Of a stretch of DNA of 12,876 bases, positions 1 through 5,049 are shown piece after piece. A program made the translations under genes and the position numbers. Source of the stretch: Nitrospira sp. (GTDB lineage Bacteria; Nitrospirota; Nitrospiria; Nitrospirales; Nitrospiraceae); the NCBI GenBank assembly GCA_025360665.1, contig JANYBU010000308.1, forward strand, positions 1 through 12,876, in the 5' to 3' direction. The notes beneath the pieces are model-generated. The model saw nothing but the letters and a program-made list of their open reading frames with translations. It was not told where the DNA came from and did not search any database. Position 1 is the stretch's first letter; the number at the start of each line of letters is the position of its first letter.

Positions 1-174
1 TCGACGAGCCTGCTGCTTCCGTTCGAACTCTACGAGGTCATTGAACGGGTGTCGCTGCTTCGGGTCGGCGTGCTGCTGTTGAACCTGGTCATTGTGCTCT
101 ACCTCGTCAGCCAATTGAAGCGGCATACCTTGCGCTCACGGACGCATCTCCCAAGACCTGACACGATCGCCTGA
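1..174 (+). CDS. DUF2127-like membrane protein, C-terminal fragment
   Basis: The first frame is open from the window edge to a TGA at 172-174, giving 57 residues with no start, so the gene begins to the left. Residues 4-15 read LLLPFELYEVIE, followed by a hydrophobic helix of about 20 residues (LLRVGVLLLNLVIVLYLVSQ, roughly residues 19-38) and a basic, Arg-rich tail. This P-F-E-x-Y-E-V plus terminal helix pattern resembles the C-terminus of the DUF2127 family of small predicted inner-membrane proteins, whose function is unknown. The family call rests on recognising the C-terminal pattern only. The basic tail would be cytoplasmic by the positive-inside rule. A repeat-derived region follows directly. 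Confidence 0.6.
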   Translation, partial: STSLLLPFELYEVIERVSLLRVGVLLLNLVIVLYLVSQLKRHTLRSRTHLPRPDTIA

Positions 175-206
175 TGAACGCGTGATTCACGGTACCTGAA
201 CGCTCA

Positions 207-255
207 GCCCCGCCAGCCGCCCACCGTGCTCAGTATTCGTCGTTCGTATCTCGCA
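207..255 (+). repeat. partial intergenic repeat module (head of family 1)
   Basis: The stretch has the same order of words as the left end of the three complete family-1 repeats: GCCAGCCGCCCACCG, then TCGTCGTTCGT at 237-247. It stops before the TCTGGTT units and runs on into a family-2 repeat. It looks like a truncated or modular copy. The gap between the DUF2127-like gene and the antitoxin gene (175-400) is made almost entirely of this and the next repeat. Confidence 0.55.
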
Positions 256-265
256 TGAAGCTAAG

Positions 266-350
266 AGCATATGGCTTATGGTCGATAGCAGGTCGCAGAA
301 ACACACGGGATTCTCTTTGCTCGTGCCATAGGCCATTAGCCATCAGCTCC
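266..350 (+). repeat. family-2 intergenic inverted repeat, copy A
   Basis: The left arm at 266-289 contains ATGGCTTATGG and the right arm at 325-348 contains GGCCATTAGCCATCAGCT. About 18 of 24 positions pair when one arm is reverse-complemented. The central part holds GTCGCAGAA and ATTCTCTTTGCTC. The same arms and the same central words occur at 9541-9672, so this is a dispersed repeat and not a chance hairpin. It lies just upstream of the toxin-antitoxin operon, whose ribosome binding site (AAGGAG, 384-389) lies outside the repeat. Confidence 0.65.
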
Positions 351-400
351 TCATGGGGTAGATACTTGCCTCGCTGAGTGAAAAAGGAGAAAATAGGTTC

Positions 401-622
401 ATGTCTCCCCTGGCTCTCAAGGAAATCCTCAAATTGAGCGTGTCTGAGCAAGTGCAACTTGCTGAAGACATCTGGGATAGTATCGTGGCTTCTCCGGAAA
501 CCCTTCCAGTCACGGATGCGCAAAAGCGAGAACTCGATCTTCGCCGGGACGCGCATGCGAAAGACCCTGCCTCAACCAAGTCGTGGGAAGAGGTTCGTGC
601 CTATCTGGATAAAAAGGGCTGA
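401..622 (+). CDS. type II antitoxin, putative addiction module component
   Basis: A 73-residue acidic protein matching the short 'addiction module component' antitoxins (the unstable-antitoxin family often paired with RelE/ParE toxins). The hallmarks are an N-terminal helix with LKLSVSEQVQLAEDIWDSI (residues 10-28), an S-P-E-x-L-P-V-T-D-A-Q-K-R-E-L segment, and a C-terminal W-E-E-V-R-x-Y-L. Such antitoxins bind and neutralise the toxin encoded next to them and usually repress their own promoter. The ATG has a clear AAGGAG 11 nt upstream (384-389). The stop at 620-622 overlaps the proposed toxin start, which implies translational coupling. The cognate toxin follows at 619-927. Length is typical and no defect is visible. 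Confidence 0.85.
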   Translation: MSPLALKEILKLSVSEQVQLAEDIWDSIVASPETLPVTDAQKRELDLRRDAHAKDPASTKSWEEVRAYLDKKG

Positions 623-927
623 CGATCCGGGTTCGCTTCCGGCGTGAAGCTGAAGCCGACGTGCTCGAGGCACTCGCCTGGTACCGTGAACGCGGTCTTG
701 AATTGGGAGAAGCGTTTCTCCGGTCCCTTGATGCGTGCCTTGCAATTATTCAACGTCTCCATGAAAGCCATCCGGTGGTTTTCCGCGATATCAGACGGGC
801 GCTCCTGAGCCGATTTCCCTGCGGCGTCTTTTATGTGAGAGAAGGCGATACGATTACCGTATTGGCCTGCTTTCACGCGAAGCGAAATCCGACGATCTGG
901 AACGAGCGAGCAAAGGGAGAGTCTTAA
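619..927 (+). CDS. RelE/ParE-family toxin with probable CTG start
   Basis: The protein has the ParE/RelE fold pattern: a basic first strand (TIRVRFRREAEADVLEALAW), the W-Y-x-E-R-G-x-x-L-G-x-x-F helix, an H-P-x-V-F-R-D-I-R-R-A-L-L-x-x-F-P-x-G-V-F-Y core, and a final I-T-V-L-A-C-F-H-A-K-R-N-P strand and tail. Family members inhibit DNA gyrase (ParE) or cut mRNA on the ribosome (RelE); which applies here cannot be told. The only ATG/GTG start in frame is GTG at 661, but that would remove the conserved first strand and helix start. The frame is open upstream to a TAA at 610, and the best start is CTG at 619, whose last two bases are part of the antitoxin's TGA (4-nt overlap). This gives 102 residues, normal for the family. 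A repeat begins directly after the stop. Confidence 0.8.
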   Translation: MTIRVRFRREAEADVLEALAWYRERGLELGEAFLRSLDACLAIIQRLHESHPVVFRDIRRALLSRFPCGVFYVREGDTITVLACFHAKRNPTIWNERAKGES

Positions 928-930
928 GCC

Positions 931-1070
931 AGCCAGCCGCCCACCGCGTTCGGTCGTCGTCGTGCGTGGTCTGTCTGGTTCATCTGGTTTATCTGGTTGG
1001 TCTGGTTCAACCAAATAAACGAGATAAACCGAACAAACAAAAGCAACCAGCTGGGCTTCACGTCTCACGG
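931..1070 (+). repeat. family-1 long hairpin repeat, copy 1
   Basis: The copy begins 3 nt after the toxin stop codon. The order is a head (GCCAGCCGCCCACCG, CGTCGTCGTGCGT), about four 9-nt units of the form TCTGGTTNN (G/T-rich), then an A/C-rich half with AACCAAATAAACGAGATAAACC, then a tail CTTCACGTCTCAC at 1056-1068. The two halves are near-complementary and would form a long hairpin. It differs from copies 2 and 3 by about eight substitutions over 115 bp. The 9-nt period keeps reading frames open on both strands, but no protein is implied. Confidence 0.85.
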
Positions 1071-1147
1071 GTTAAGGGTCCCCCTCCCAAGGTAGGATAT
1101 CGCTCACGGTGCCAGCCTCGGTACAATCCTCCGTCATGGAGGCTGTG

Positions 1148-1528
1148 ATGGCGCCACCTCATTATTCTCGGACCTATCATCGGTTCCCGCTCCACTATCC
1201 TGTCGTCTTCGGTGGGGCTCCATTTGTCGGCGAAGGCATCCTGACCAACCTGTCGCTGATGGGGTGCTCCGTCATGTGCGATCGAGAGGTCCTCCGCGGC
1301 AGTGACGTACGCGTGAGTGTCCTGCTCCCTAATCAGACGCCGGCGCTGTCCATTGACCTCGGCACCATCAAATGGGTCCAGGGCCATCAGTTTGGGGTGG
1401 AGTTTCTTCGCCTGCCACTTGAGGCACGGCAACGTCTCAATCGCACGTTACGAATTGAACTCATTGAATTTCTGAAGAACCGTTCGGGCAGAAGCGAATC
1501 GCCGGTATTGCTCAATCGAGGAAGTTAG
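1148..1528 (+). CDS. small PilZ-domain protein
   Basis: A 126-residue soluble protein consisting of little more than one PilZ domain, the common c-di-GMP-binding module. Numbered from ATG 1148, the conserved parts are the N-terminal H-R-F-P-L-H-Y-P-V segment (11-19), N-L-S-L-M-G at 34-39 (matching the D/N-x-S-x-x-G motif), I-K-W-V, and the closing F-G-V-E-F strand, followed by a C-terminal helix. In the RxxxR motif the second arginine appears as His16 if Arg12 is taken as the first; an Arg8-Arg12 spacing also exists, so ligand binding is uncertain. The start at 1148 is chosen because GGAGG lies at 1138-1142 with a 5-nt gap. ATG 1136 and GTG 1109 have no such site, and the 1109 start would run into sequence just beyond the repeat. 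No partner enzyme for c-di-GMP lies in the window. Confidence 0.75.
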   Translation: MAPPHYSRTYHRFPLHYPVVFGGAPFVGEGILTNLSLMGCSVMCDREVLRGSDVRVSVLLPNQTPALSIDLGTIKWVQGHQFGVEFLRLPLEARQRLNRTLRIELIEFLKNRSGRSESPVLLNRGS

Positions 1529-1785
1529 TGGTTAGGTCGTGCGTGAAGCGTCGCTTATGTCTTGCGACCGAAGTTATCAGCAGTCAGCTTTCAGCCATCA
1601 GCGCATTCAATCGCATCTCGTCTCTCGCTGAAAACCTGAAACGTTTCATGTCTCACCGTTTACGAGATACAGTGTTCCCTCCGAGCCCTCAGTCACTTGC
1701 TATAAGCCCCTACGGGCTGGTCAATGGCTACTGACGGGAATACCATACGTTGAACTAATTTCTGCTCCATTATTGAGGGGTCGCA
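1529..1785. other. repeat-derived intergenic stretch without a gene
   Basis: There is no convincing gene between the PilZ gene and the HicB-like gene. The stretch contains words shared with other intergenic regions here: CAGTCAGCTTTCAGCCATCAGC at about 1579-1600 (compare the repeat at the end of the kinase gene), a perfect 12-bp palindrome TGAAACGTTTCA (1637-1648), and a small hairpin AGCCC-CTAC-GGGCT (1705-1718) followed by GGTCAATGGCTACTGAC, which resembles a family-2 arm. A ribosome binding site for the next gene, GAGGGG, is at 1775-1780. Confidence 0.5.
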
Positions 1786-1992
1786 ATGACCGAATTGATC
1801 TTCGTAGTTGAAGAGGCTCCTGAGGGCGGGTTCCTTGCACGTGCGCTTGGGGTTTCAATCTTTACGGAAGCGGATACCCTCGTCGAATTGCCTGGTAAAG
1901 TCCGCGATGCGGTTCGTTGTCACTTCGAGGAGGGGAAGGCTCCGAAGGTCGTCCGCCTTCACCACGTCCGCGAAGAAGTTATTGCCGTATGA
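1786..1992 (+). CDS. HicB-like antitoxin
   Basis: A 68-residue protein with the small HicB-type beta-alpha-beta layout: M-T-E-L-I-F-V-V-E-E-A-P-E-G-G-F-x-A-R-A-L-G (strand-turn-strand, residues 1-22), I-F-T-E-A-D-T-L-x-E-L, then a helix V-R-D-A-V-R-C-H-F-E-E-G, and a closing strand V-V-R-L-H-x-V-R-E-E-V-I-A-V. Proteins of this kind are found beside HicA-family toxins and are sometimes mis-annotated as dehydrogenase fragments. GAGGGG at 1775-1780 stands 5 nt before the ATG. The stop codon overlaps the ATG of the hicA remnant (ATGA, 1989-1992), the usual coupled arrangement. It lacks a separate DNA-binding domain, so autoregulation is unclear. The gene looks intact although its toxin partner is broken. 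Confidence 0.7.
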   Translation: MTELIFVVEEAPEGGFLARALGVSIFTEADTLVELPGKVRDAVRCHFEEGKAPKVVRLHHVREEVIAV

Positions 1993-2229
1993 GGGTTCCC
2001 CGCGATCTGTCGGGAAGTGATCTCGCTCAGTCTCTTCAAAAGCTCGCCTACTCCGTCACTCGCCAAACCGGCAGCCCCCTTCGACTCACTACCCACGAGC
2101 ACAGCGAGCATCATCTCACGATTCCCAACACACCCCGCTCCGTATTGGAACACTTTCTGCAATTCTGCGGATGTCGCCACTCATTTTTCATTGAGCCGCG
2201 AACAGCTACTTATCCGACTGTTTAACTAG
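1989..2229 (+). pseudogene. hicA-like toxin remnant with two frameshifts
   Basis: The remnant starts at ATG 1989, overlapping the hicB-like stop by 4 nt. The first frame gives MRVPRDLSGSDLAQSLQKLAY, then SVTRQTGSPLRLTTHE and HHLTIPNT, a clear HicA double-stranded-RNA-binding-like fold start. Similarity then jumps to the -1 frame at about 2130-2135 (PLRIGTLSAIL, codons 2135-2167) and again to the next -1 frame at about 2165-2167 (ADVATHFSLSREQLLIRLFN, ending in TAG 2227-2229). Each jump equals loss of a single base. In addition, the family's G-S-H motif, whose His is catalytic for mRNA cleavage, reads G-S-P here. The toxin is therefore predicted to be dead by three separate changes. Two sequencing errors could explain the shifts but would not explain the His-to-Pro change. 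Confidence 0.75.
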
Positions 2230-2230
2230 C

Positions 2231-2374
2231 TGGCTCGGCTAGCTGCCCACCGTGTCCGGTCCTCGTCGTTTGTGGTCTGTCTGGTTCATCTGGTTTATCT
2301 GGTTAGTCTGGTTCAACCAAACAAACGAGATAAACCAAACAAACAAAAGCAACCAGTTGGGCTTCACGTTTCAC
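2231..2374 (+). repeat. family-1 long hairpin repeat, copy 2
   Basis: The copy starts 2 nt after the stop of the hicA remnant. Positions 2255-2369 are identical to 3451-3565 over 115 bp. The arms 2292-2313 and 2315-2336 pair at 19 of 22 positions around a one-base centre, so the element could extrude as a cruciform or fold as a stable RNA hairpin. The tail CTTCACGTTTCAC is at 2362-2374. The following 130 bases (2375-2508) contain nothing I can assign. Confidence 0.85.
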
Positions 2375-2508
2375 CTTTTACGTTTTATGTTTCGCGAAAT
2401 ATGTGGGTGAAAAAATGTCAGGGCCTGTTTGCGGTTTGCGTGCTGACACGGTCTGAGGGACGTGAGAGAGGGGTGTGATCGAGATGTATACCGAAGAAGG
2501 AGAGGGGA

Positions 2509-2535
2509 CGGGCCTTCGGATGTTCGGAAGGCCCG
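2509..2535 (-). terminator. hairpin terminator after the His-rich gene
   Basis: The perfect 9-bp arms CGGGCCTTC (2509-2517) and GAAGGCCCG (2527-2535) flank a 9-nt loop. The hairpin lies 20 nt past the stop of the minus-strand gene. On the minus strand it is followed by TCCCCTCTCCTTCTT, pyrimidine-rich but without a solid T run. It is a likely intrinsic terminator of moderate strength. Confidence 0.65.
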
Positions 2536-2554
2536 CCGAGGATTCAGCCTCTTG

Positions 2555-3064
2555 TTACGCGGTTGCGTTCAACTGATTGCCGGCGCTGGATTGGGCAGAG
2601 GTTCCAGCTGCTCCGCCTGCCTGCTGATACGTTGTCAGCAGGTCCTCGGCGATTTTACTGGCAAGCTTGTCGAGGAACGAACCGCCGTTTGTACTCGCCT
2701 GCGCTGTGGCATCCGACGATCCGGCTCCCGAGGTTGCTCCACTCCCCGTGGCTTTCTGGAGGTCGGTGATGATCGATTGGGCGAGTTGATCCATAAAGGA
2801 GCTTCCACCTTGCCCACCACCATGATGATGGTGCCCGTGGTGTCCTTGCGGCCCTTTGACGCCCGAAGTCTGAGATGGATCAGACGTCTGCACAGCTTGG
2901 CTCGCATTCAACTGAACCGCGTCCTGGGAAATCGATGTGGTGTCACTCGCCGGCTGACACCCACAAGACGACTGGCTCCCGGCTGCAGTTCCAGCCCCAG
3001 CTTTGGAGAGATAGCTTTGGAGCCACTGCAGGACAGAGGAAGACCCCACACCTGAAACAGACAT
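2555..3064 (-). CDS. His/Gly-rich protein of unknown function, sigma-54-type promoter
   Basis: I do not recognise the family. The 169-residue protein has no signal peptide or membrane helix. It starts with MSVSGVGSSSVLQWLQSYLS, has a C-G-C pair (Cys34, Cys36), a Ser/Thr/Gln-rich linker, a six-His run in G-H-H-G-H-H-H-H-G-G-G (residues 74-84), and then two similar helical units: FMDQLAQSIITDLQKA (90-105) and FLDKLASKIAEDLLTTY (130-146), separated by a Gly/Ser/Ala linker. The unit duplication suggests an elongated or self-associating protein. The His cluster and C-G-C could bind a metal ion, which is inference. AAGGAGG (3069-3075) precedes the ATG by 4 nt. A sigma-54 promoter and two possible activator sites lie upstream, and the matching activator and kinase genes are next door on the same strand. 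A hairpin terminator follows. Confidence 0.8.
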   Translation of the reverse strand: MSVSGVGSSSVLQWLQSYLSKAGAGTAAGSQSSCGCQPASDTTSISQDAVQLNASQAVQTSDPSQTSGVKGPQGHHGHHHHGGGQGGSSFMDQLAQSIITDLQKATGSGATSGAGSSDATAQASTNGGSFLDKLASKIAEDLLTTYQQAGGAAGTSAQSSAGNQLNATA

Positions 3065-3207
3065 AAAACCTCCTTGCTAAGCAGAGGGTCTCGCAATCCA
3101 TGCTCAGCGACCCACTGATAGTTAGATTGAAGGGCCAGCCAGTCCTTGTGCTGCCCCAGGCCTGACGAATCGGCCGATCGAACCGATGCCCGTAAGTGCT
3201 GAAAGTG

Positions 3208-3223
3208 AGCAAGGGGTGTGCCT
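3208..3223 (-). promoter_or_regulatory. sigma-54 (-24/-12) promoter of the His-rich gene
   Basis: Read on the minus strand, the site is AGGCACACCCCTTGCT. It matches the sigma-54 consensus TGGCACG-N4-TTGCW at all key places: GG and GC separated by exactly 10 nt, with CAC and TTGC intact. Only the first T and the seventh base differ. Transcription would start near 3197, leaving a leader of about 130 nt before ATG 3064. The leader contains a perfect 10-bp palindrome ATCGGCCGAT (3169-3178). Confidence 0.75.
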
Positions 3224-3249
3224 ATTAAAATGATAGGCCAGCATGCTGG
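3220..3249. promoter_or_regulatory. adjacent palindromes next to the -24 element
   Basis: GCCTAT (3220-3225) and ATAGGC (3233-3238) form a 6-bp inverted repeat around 7 nt. The perfect 12-bp palindrome CCAGCATGCTGG (3238-3249) follows immediately. Both sit at or just upstream of the sigma-54 -24 element, where a repressor or a second regulator could act. No known operator is recognised. Confidence 0.4.
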
Positions 3250-3281
3250 AACGGTGTATTACGGCTGCATTTCAGCGGTGT

Positions 3282-3350
3282 GTCGCAACCAACTCGGCAA
3301 GAGTTTCCGTTCTTGAGTTCCATGACGCAACCGACCAGGCAAGAGTGTCC
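3282..3350. promoter_or_regulatory. paired direct repeats, probable activator binding sites
   Basis: Two 27-bp copies, 3282-3308 and 3324-3350, agree at 22 of 27 positions. They share CGCAACC and GGCAAGAG. Their starts are 42 bp apart, four helical turns, so both face the same side of the DNA. They are centred about 97 and 139 bp upstream of the predicted sigma-54 start, the usual place for enhancer sites of NtrC-class activators. AACTC/GAGTT and CAAGA/TCTTG near the first copy add partial dyad symmetry. Confidence 0.55.
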
Positions 3351-3430
3351 CTTTGGCTTTGATGGATACAAGGTCAGTTGTCCATTGAAATGAACAAGGA
3401 GATTTGGGAGTCTTTTTCAGAAAGTCCGGC

Positions 3431-3572
3431 CTCGCCAGCCGCTCACCACGTCCGGTCCTCGTCGTTTGTGGTCTGTCTGGTTCATCTGGTTTATCTGGTT
3501 AGTCTGGTTCAACCAAACAAACGAGATAAACCAAACAAACAAAAGCAACCAGTTGGGCTTCACGTCTCACGA
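3431..3572 (+). repeat. family-1 long hairpin repeat, copy 3
   Basis: The copy contains the head CTCGCCAGCCGCTCACC, the TCTGGTT units, the complementary A/C-rich half and the tail CTTCACGTCTCAC (3558-3570). The 115 bp at 3451-3565 are identical to copy 2. It lies between the end of the activator gene and the proposed activator sites of the His-rich gene, so it separates the regulator from its presumed target. Nothing assignable lies in 3573-3639 apart from a weak TGACC/GGTCA inverted repeat at 3626-3642. Confidence 0.85.
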
Positions 3573-3639
3573 GGTCCGTGCTTATTTCTGACGTGCGTGC
3601 TCGTGCTGCGTGGGGTCCGGAACGCTGACCGGGCCTTGG

Positions 3640-4983
3640 TCATGTGGCGAGCCCGTATTTCTTCAGCTTGGTGAGGAGCGTTTTGTAGTCGATGTCGAGC
3701 GTTTTCGCGGCGTGGGTTTTGTTGCCGTCGCTGGCGTCGAGGACGCGCTGGATGTGGAGCCGTTCGATTTCTTCCAGGGACAGGTGCGTGAGATCTCCCG
3801 TCTGAAACGAGCTTCGGGTTTTCGGCAACAGCGCGAGGACTTCTTCTCGATCGATCGGACCCGCTCCATGGCTCATCAACACAATGCCCTCAAGAACATT
3901 GCGCAGTTCACGCACGTTGCCGGGCCAACTGTAGGCGGTCAGCGTCTGCAGGGCCTCAGGTGAAAGGGTGCGTTTCGTGGTTCCGGGGATGCGCAGGGTC
4001 GAGAGGATGTGTTCTGCAAGTTTCGGAAGGTCCTCTTTCCGCTCTCGAAGGGGAGGCACGCGCAGGGTGACGGTATTGATGCGGTAGAGCAGGTCGTCCC
4101 GGAAGCGGCCTTGGTGCACGAGTTCTTGGATGTCCTGATTCGTGGCTCCGACAACACGGATGTTGGCCTGGAGCGTCCGCGTGCTGCCGACGGGGCGGTA
4201 CTCGCCACGATCCAGGAAGCGCAGCAGACTCACCTGCATCGGACCCGGCATCTCGCCCAACTCATCCAGAAAGAGCGTGCCCCCTTCGGCTGCGGCGATG
4301 AGTCCCGGTTTCGCGGCGGTCGCGCCGGTAAACGAGCCTTTTTCGTGGCCGAAGAGTTCGCTCTCCAATAGTTCACGGCTCACGGCGCCGCAGTTCACGG
4401 CGAGAAACGGTCCGCCGGTTCGCCGGCTGAGGTCATGGAGCAGCCGCGCGGCGATTTCTTTGCCCGAGCCGGTTTCTCCCTGAATGAGGACTGGTGCGTT
4501 GGATGGGGCGACCTGCGCGATCTGGGTCTTGAGCTTCTGCCAGGCCTGGCTTGGTCCTTCGATGATGACATCGCGCGTGAAGCCTCCATGCCGGGCCGCG
4601 AGGTTCTCTTTGCGGAGGGCGCGCACGGTCTTCAGTCTGGCCAATGCGGCATTGACTGTTGCGGCGTCGAAGGGCGTATCTTTGACCAAAAAATCCCAGG
4701 CCCCCTGCTTGATCGCCTCGACCGCGTCTTTGATGTCGCCATGGCCGGTCAGCATGAGGACATCCACGTCGGGTTGATGCTCGCGGACCCACTTCAAGAC
4801 GGCTCGACCGTCGAGGCCCGGCATACGGAGATCGGTGATGACGCATTCGAAGGTGCTGGTCTGCAGGGCCTCGATGCCTGCTGCCCCATGCGTGACGGCG
4901 GTCACCTCACAGCCCTCCTCGCGGAGCGCCCGCTCCAGCACCAAGCGAATGTATTCTTCGTCGTCGATGATGAGTGTGCGCAT
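3640..4983 (-). CDS. sigma-54-dependent response regulator, NtrC class
   Basis: A 447-residue activator with three domains, numbered from ATG 4983. The receiver domain (1-118) has the acidic pair D7-D8, phospho-acceptor D51 in V-I-T-D-L-R-M-P, T79 and K101. The AAA+ domain (about 139-365) has Walker A GETGSGKE (169-176), the sigma-54 contact loop GSFTGAT (216-222), Walker B G-T-L-F-L-D-E-L-G-E (235-244) and the S-W-P-G-N-V-R-E-L motif. The Fis-type helix-turn-helix lies at the C-terminus (421-444). The contact loop has Ser for the usual first Ala of GAFTGA, a tolerated variant. An in-frame TTG at 5001 is possible but the receiver domain begins naturally at the ATG. The gene follows the kinase gene after 25 nt. 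Phosphorylation by that kinase should drive oligomer formation and sigma-54 promoter opening. The probable target is the His-rich gene downstream. Confidence 0.95.
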   Translation of the reverse strand: MRTLIIDDEEYIRLVLERALREEGCEVTAVTHGAAGIEALQTSTFECVITDLRMPGLDGRAVLKWVREHQPDVDVLMLTGHGDIKDAVEAIKQGAWDFLVKDTPFDAATVNAALARLKTVRALRKENLAARHGGFTRDVIIEGPSQAWQKLKTQIAQVAPSNAPVLIQGETGSGKEIAARLLHDLSRRTGGPFLAVNCGAVSRELLESELFGHEKGSFTGATAAKPGLIAAAEGGTLFLDELGEMPGPMQVSLLRFLDRGEYRPVGSTRTLQANIRVVGATNQDIQELVHQGRFRDDLLYRINTVTLRVPPLRERKEDLPKLAEHILSTLRIPGTTKRTLSPEALQTLTAYSWPGNVRELRNVLEGIVLMSHGAGPIDREEVLALLPKTRSSFQTGDLTHLSLEEIERLHIQRVLDASDGNKTHAAKTLDIDYKTLLTKLKKYGLAT

Positions 4984-4994
4984 GGGTTTGGCTC

Positions 4995-5049
4995 TCAGCA
5001 ATCAGCTTTCAGTCTTGCCTCAGGGCCGAAGCTGTGAGCTGAAGGCTGA
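4995..5049. repeat. inverted repeat covering the kinase gene's 3' end
   Basis: TCAGCAATCAGCT (4995-5007) and AGCTGAAGGCTGA (5037-5049) pair at 11 of 13 positions. The same TCAGCTTTCAG-type wording occurs in the gap at about 1579-1600. The stop codon and last dozen or so codons of the kinase gene lie within the repeat. Confidence 0.5.

Noticed and set aside
336..364. Sigma-70 promoter (TTAGCC-17-TAGATA) for the toxin-antitoxin operon
   Set aside because: The -35 matches only three of six consensus positions, too weak to list.
966..1148. Open frames with L-V-H-L-V-Y-L-V and P-N-K-R-D-K-P-N-K-Q-K-Q across the family-1 repeats (also near 2272-2478 and 3378-3674, and P-D-Q-P-D-K-P-D on the other strand)
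   Set aside because: They arise from the 9-nt period and the complementary halves of the repeat, have no ribosome binding site, and their ends differ between copies.
2462..3055. A 197-codon + strand frame opposite the His-rich gene
   Set aside because: The minus-strand gene has an AAGGAGG site, a promoter and a terminator; the + frame is Arg/Leu-rich with no features.
931..3572. CRISPR array formed by the three repeat copies
   Set aside because: The copies are about 1.2 kb apart, over 100 bp long, with genes between them, and no cas gene is present.
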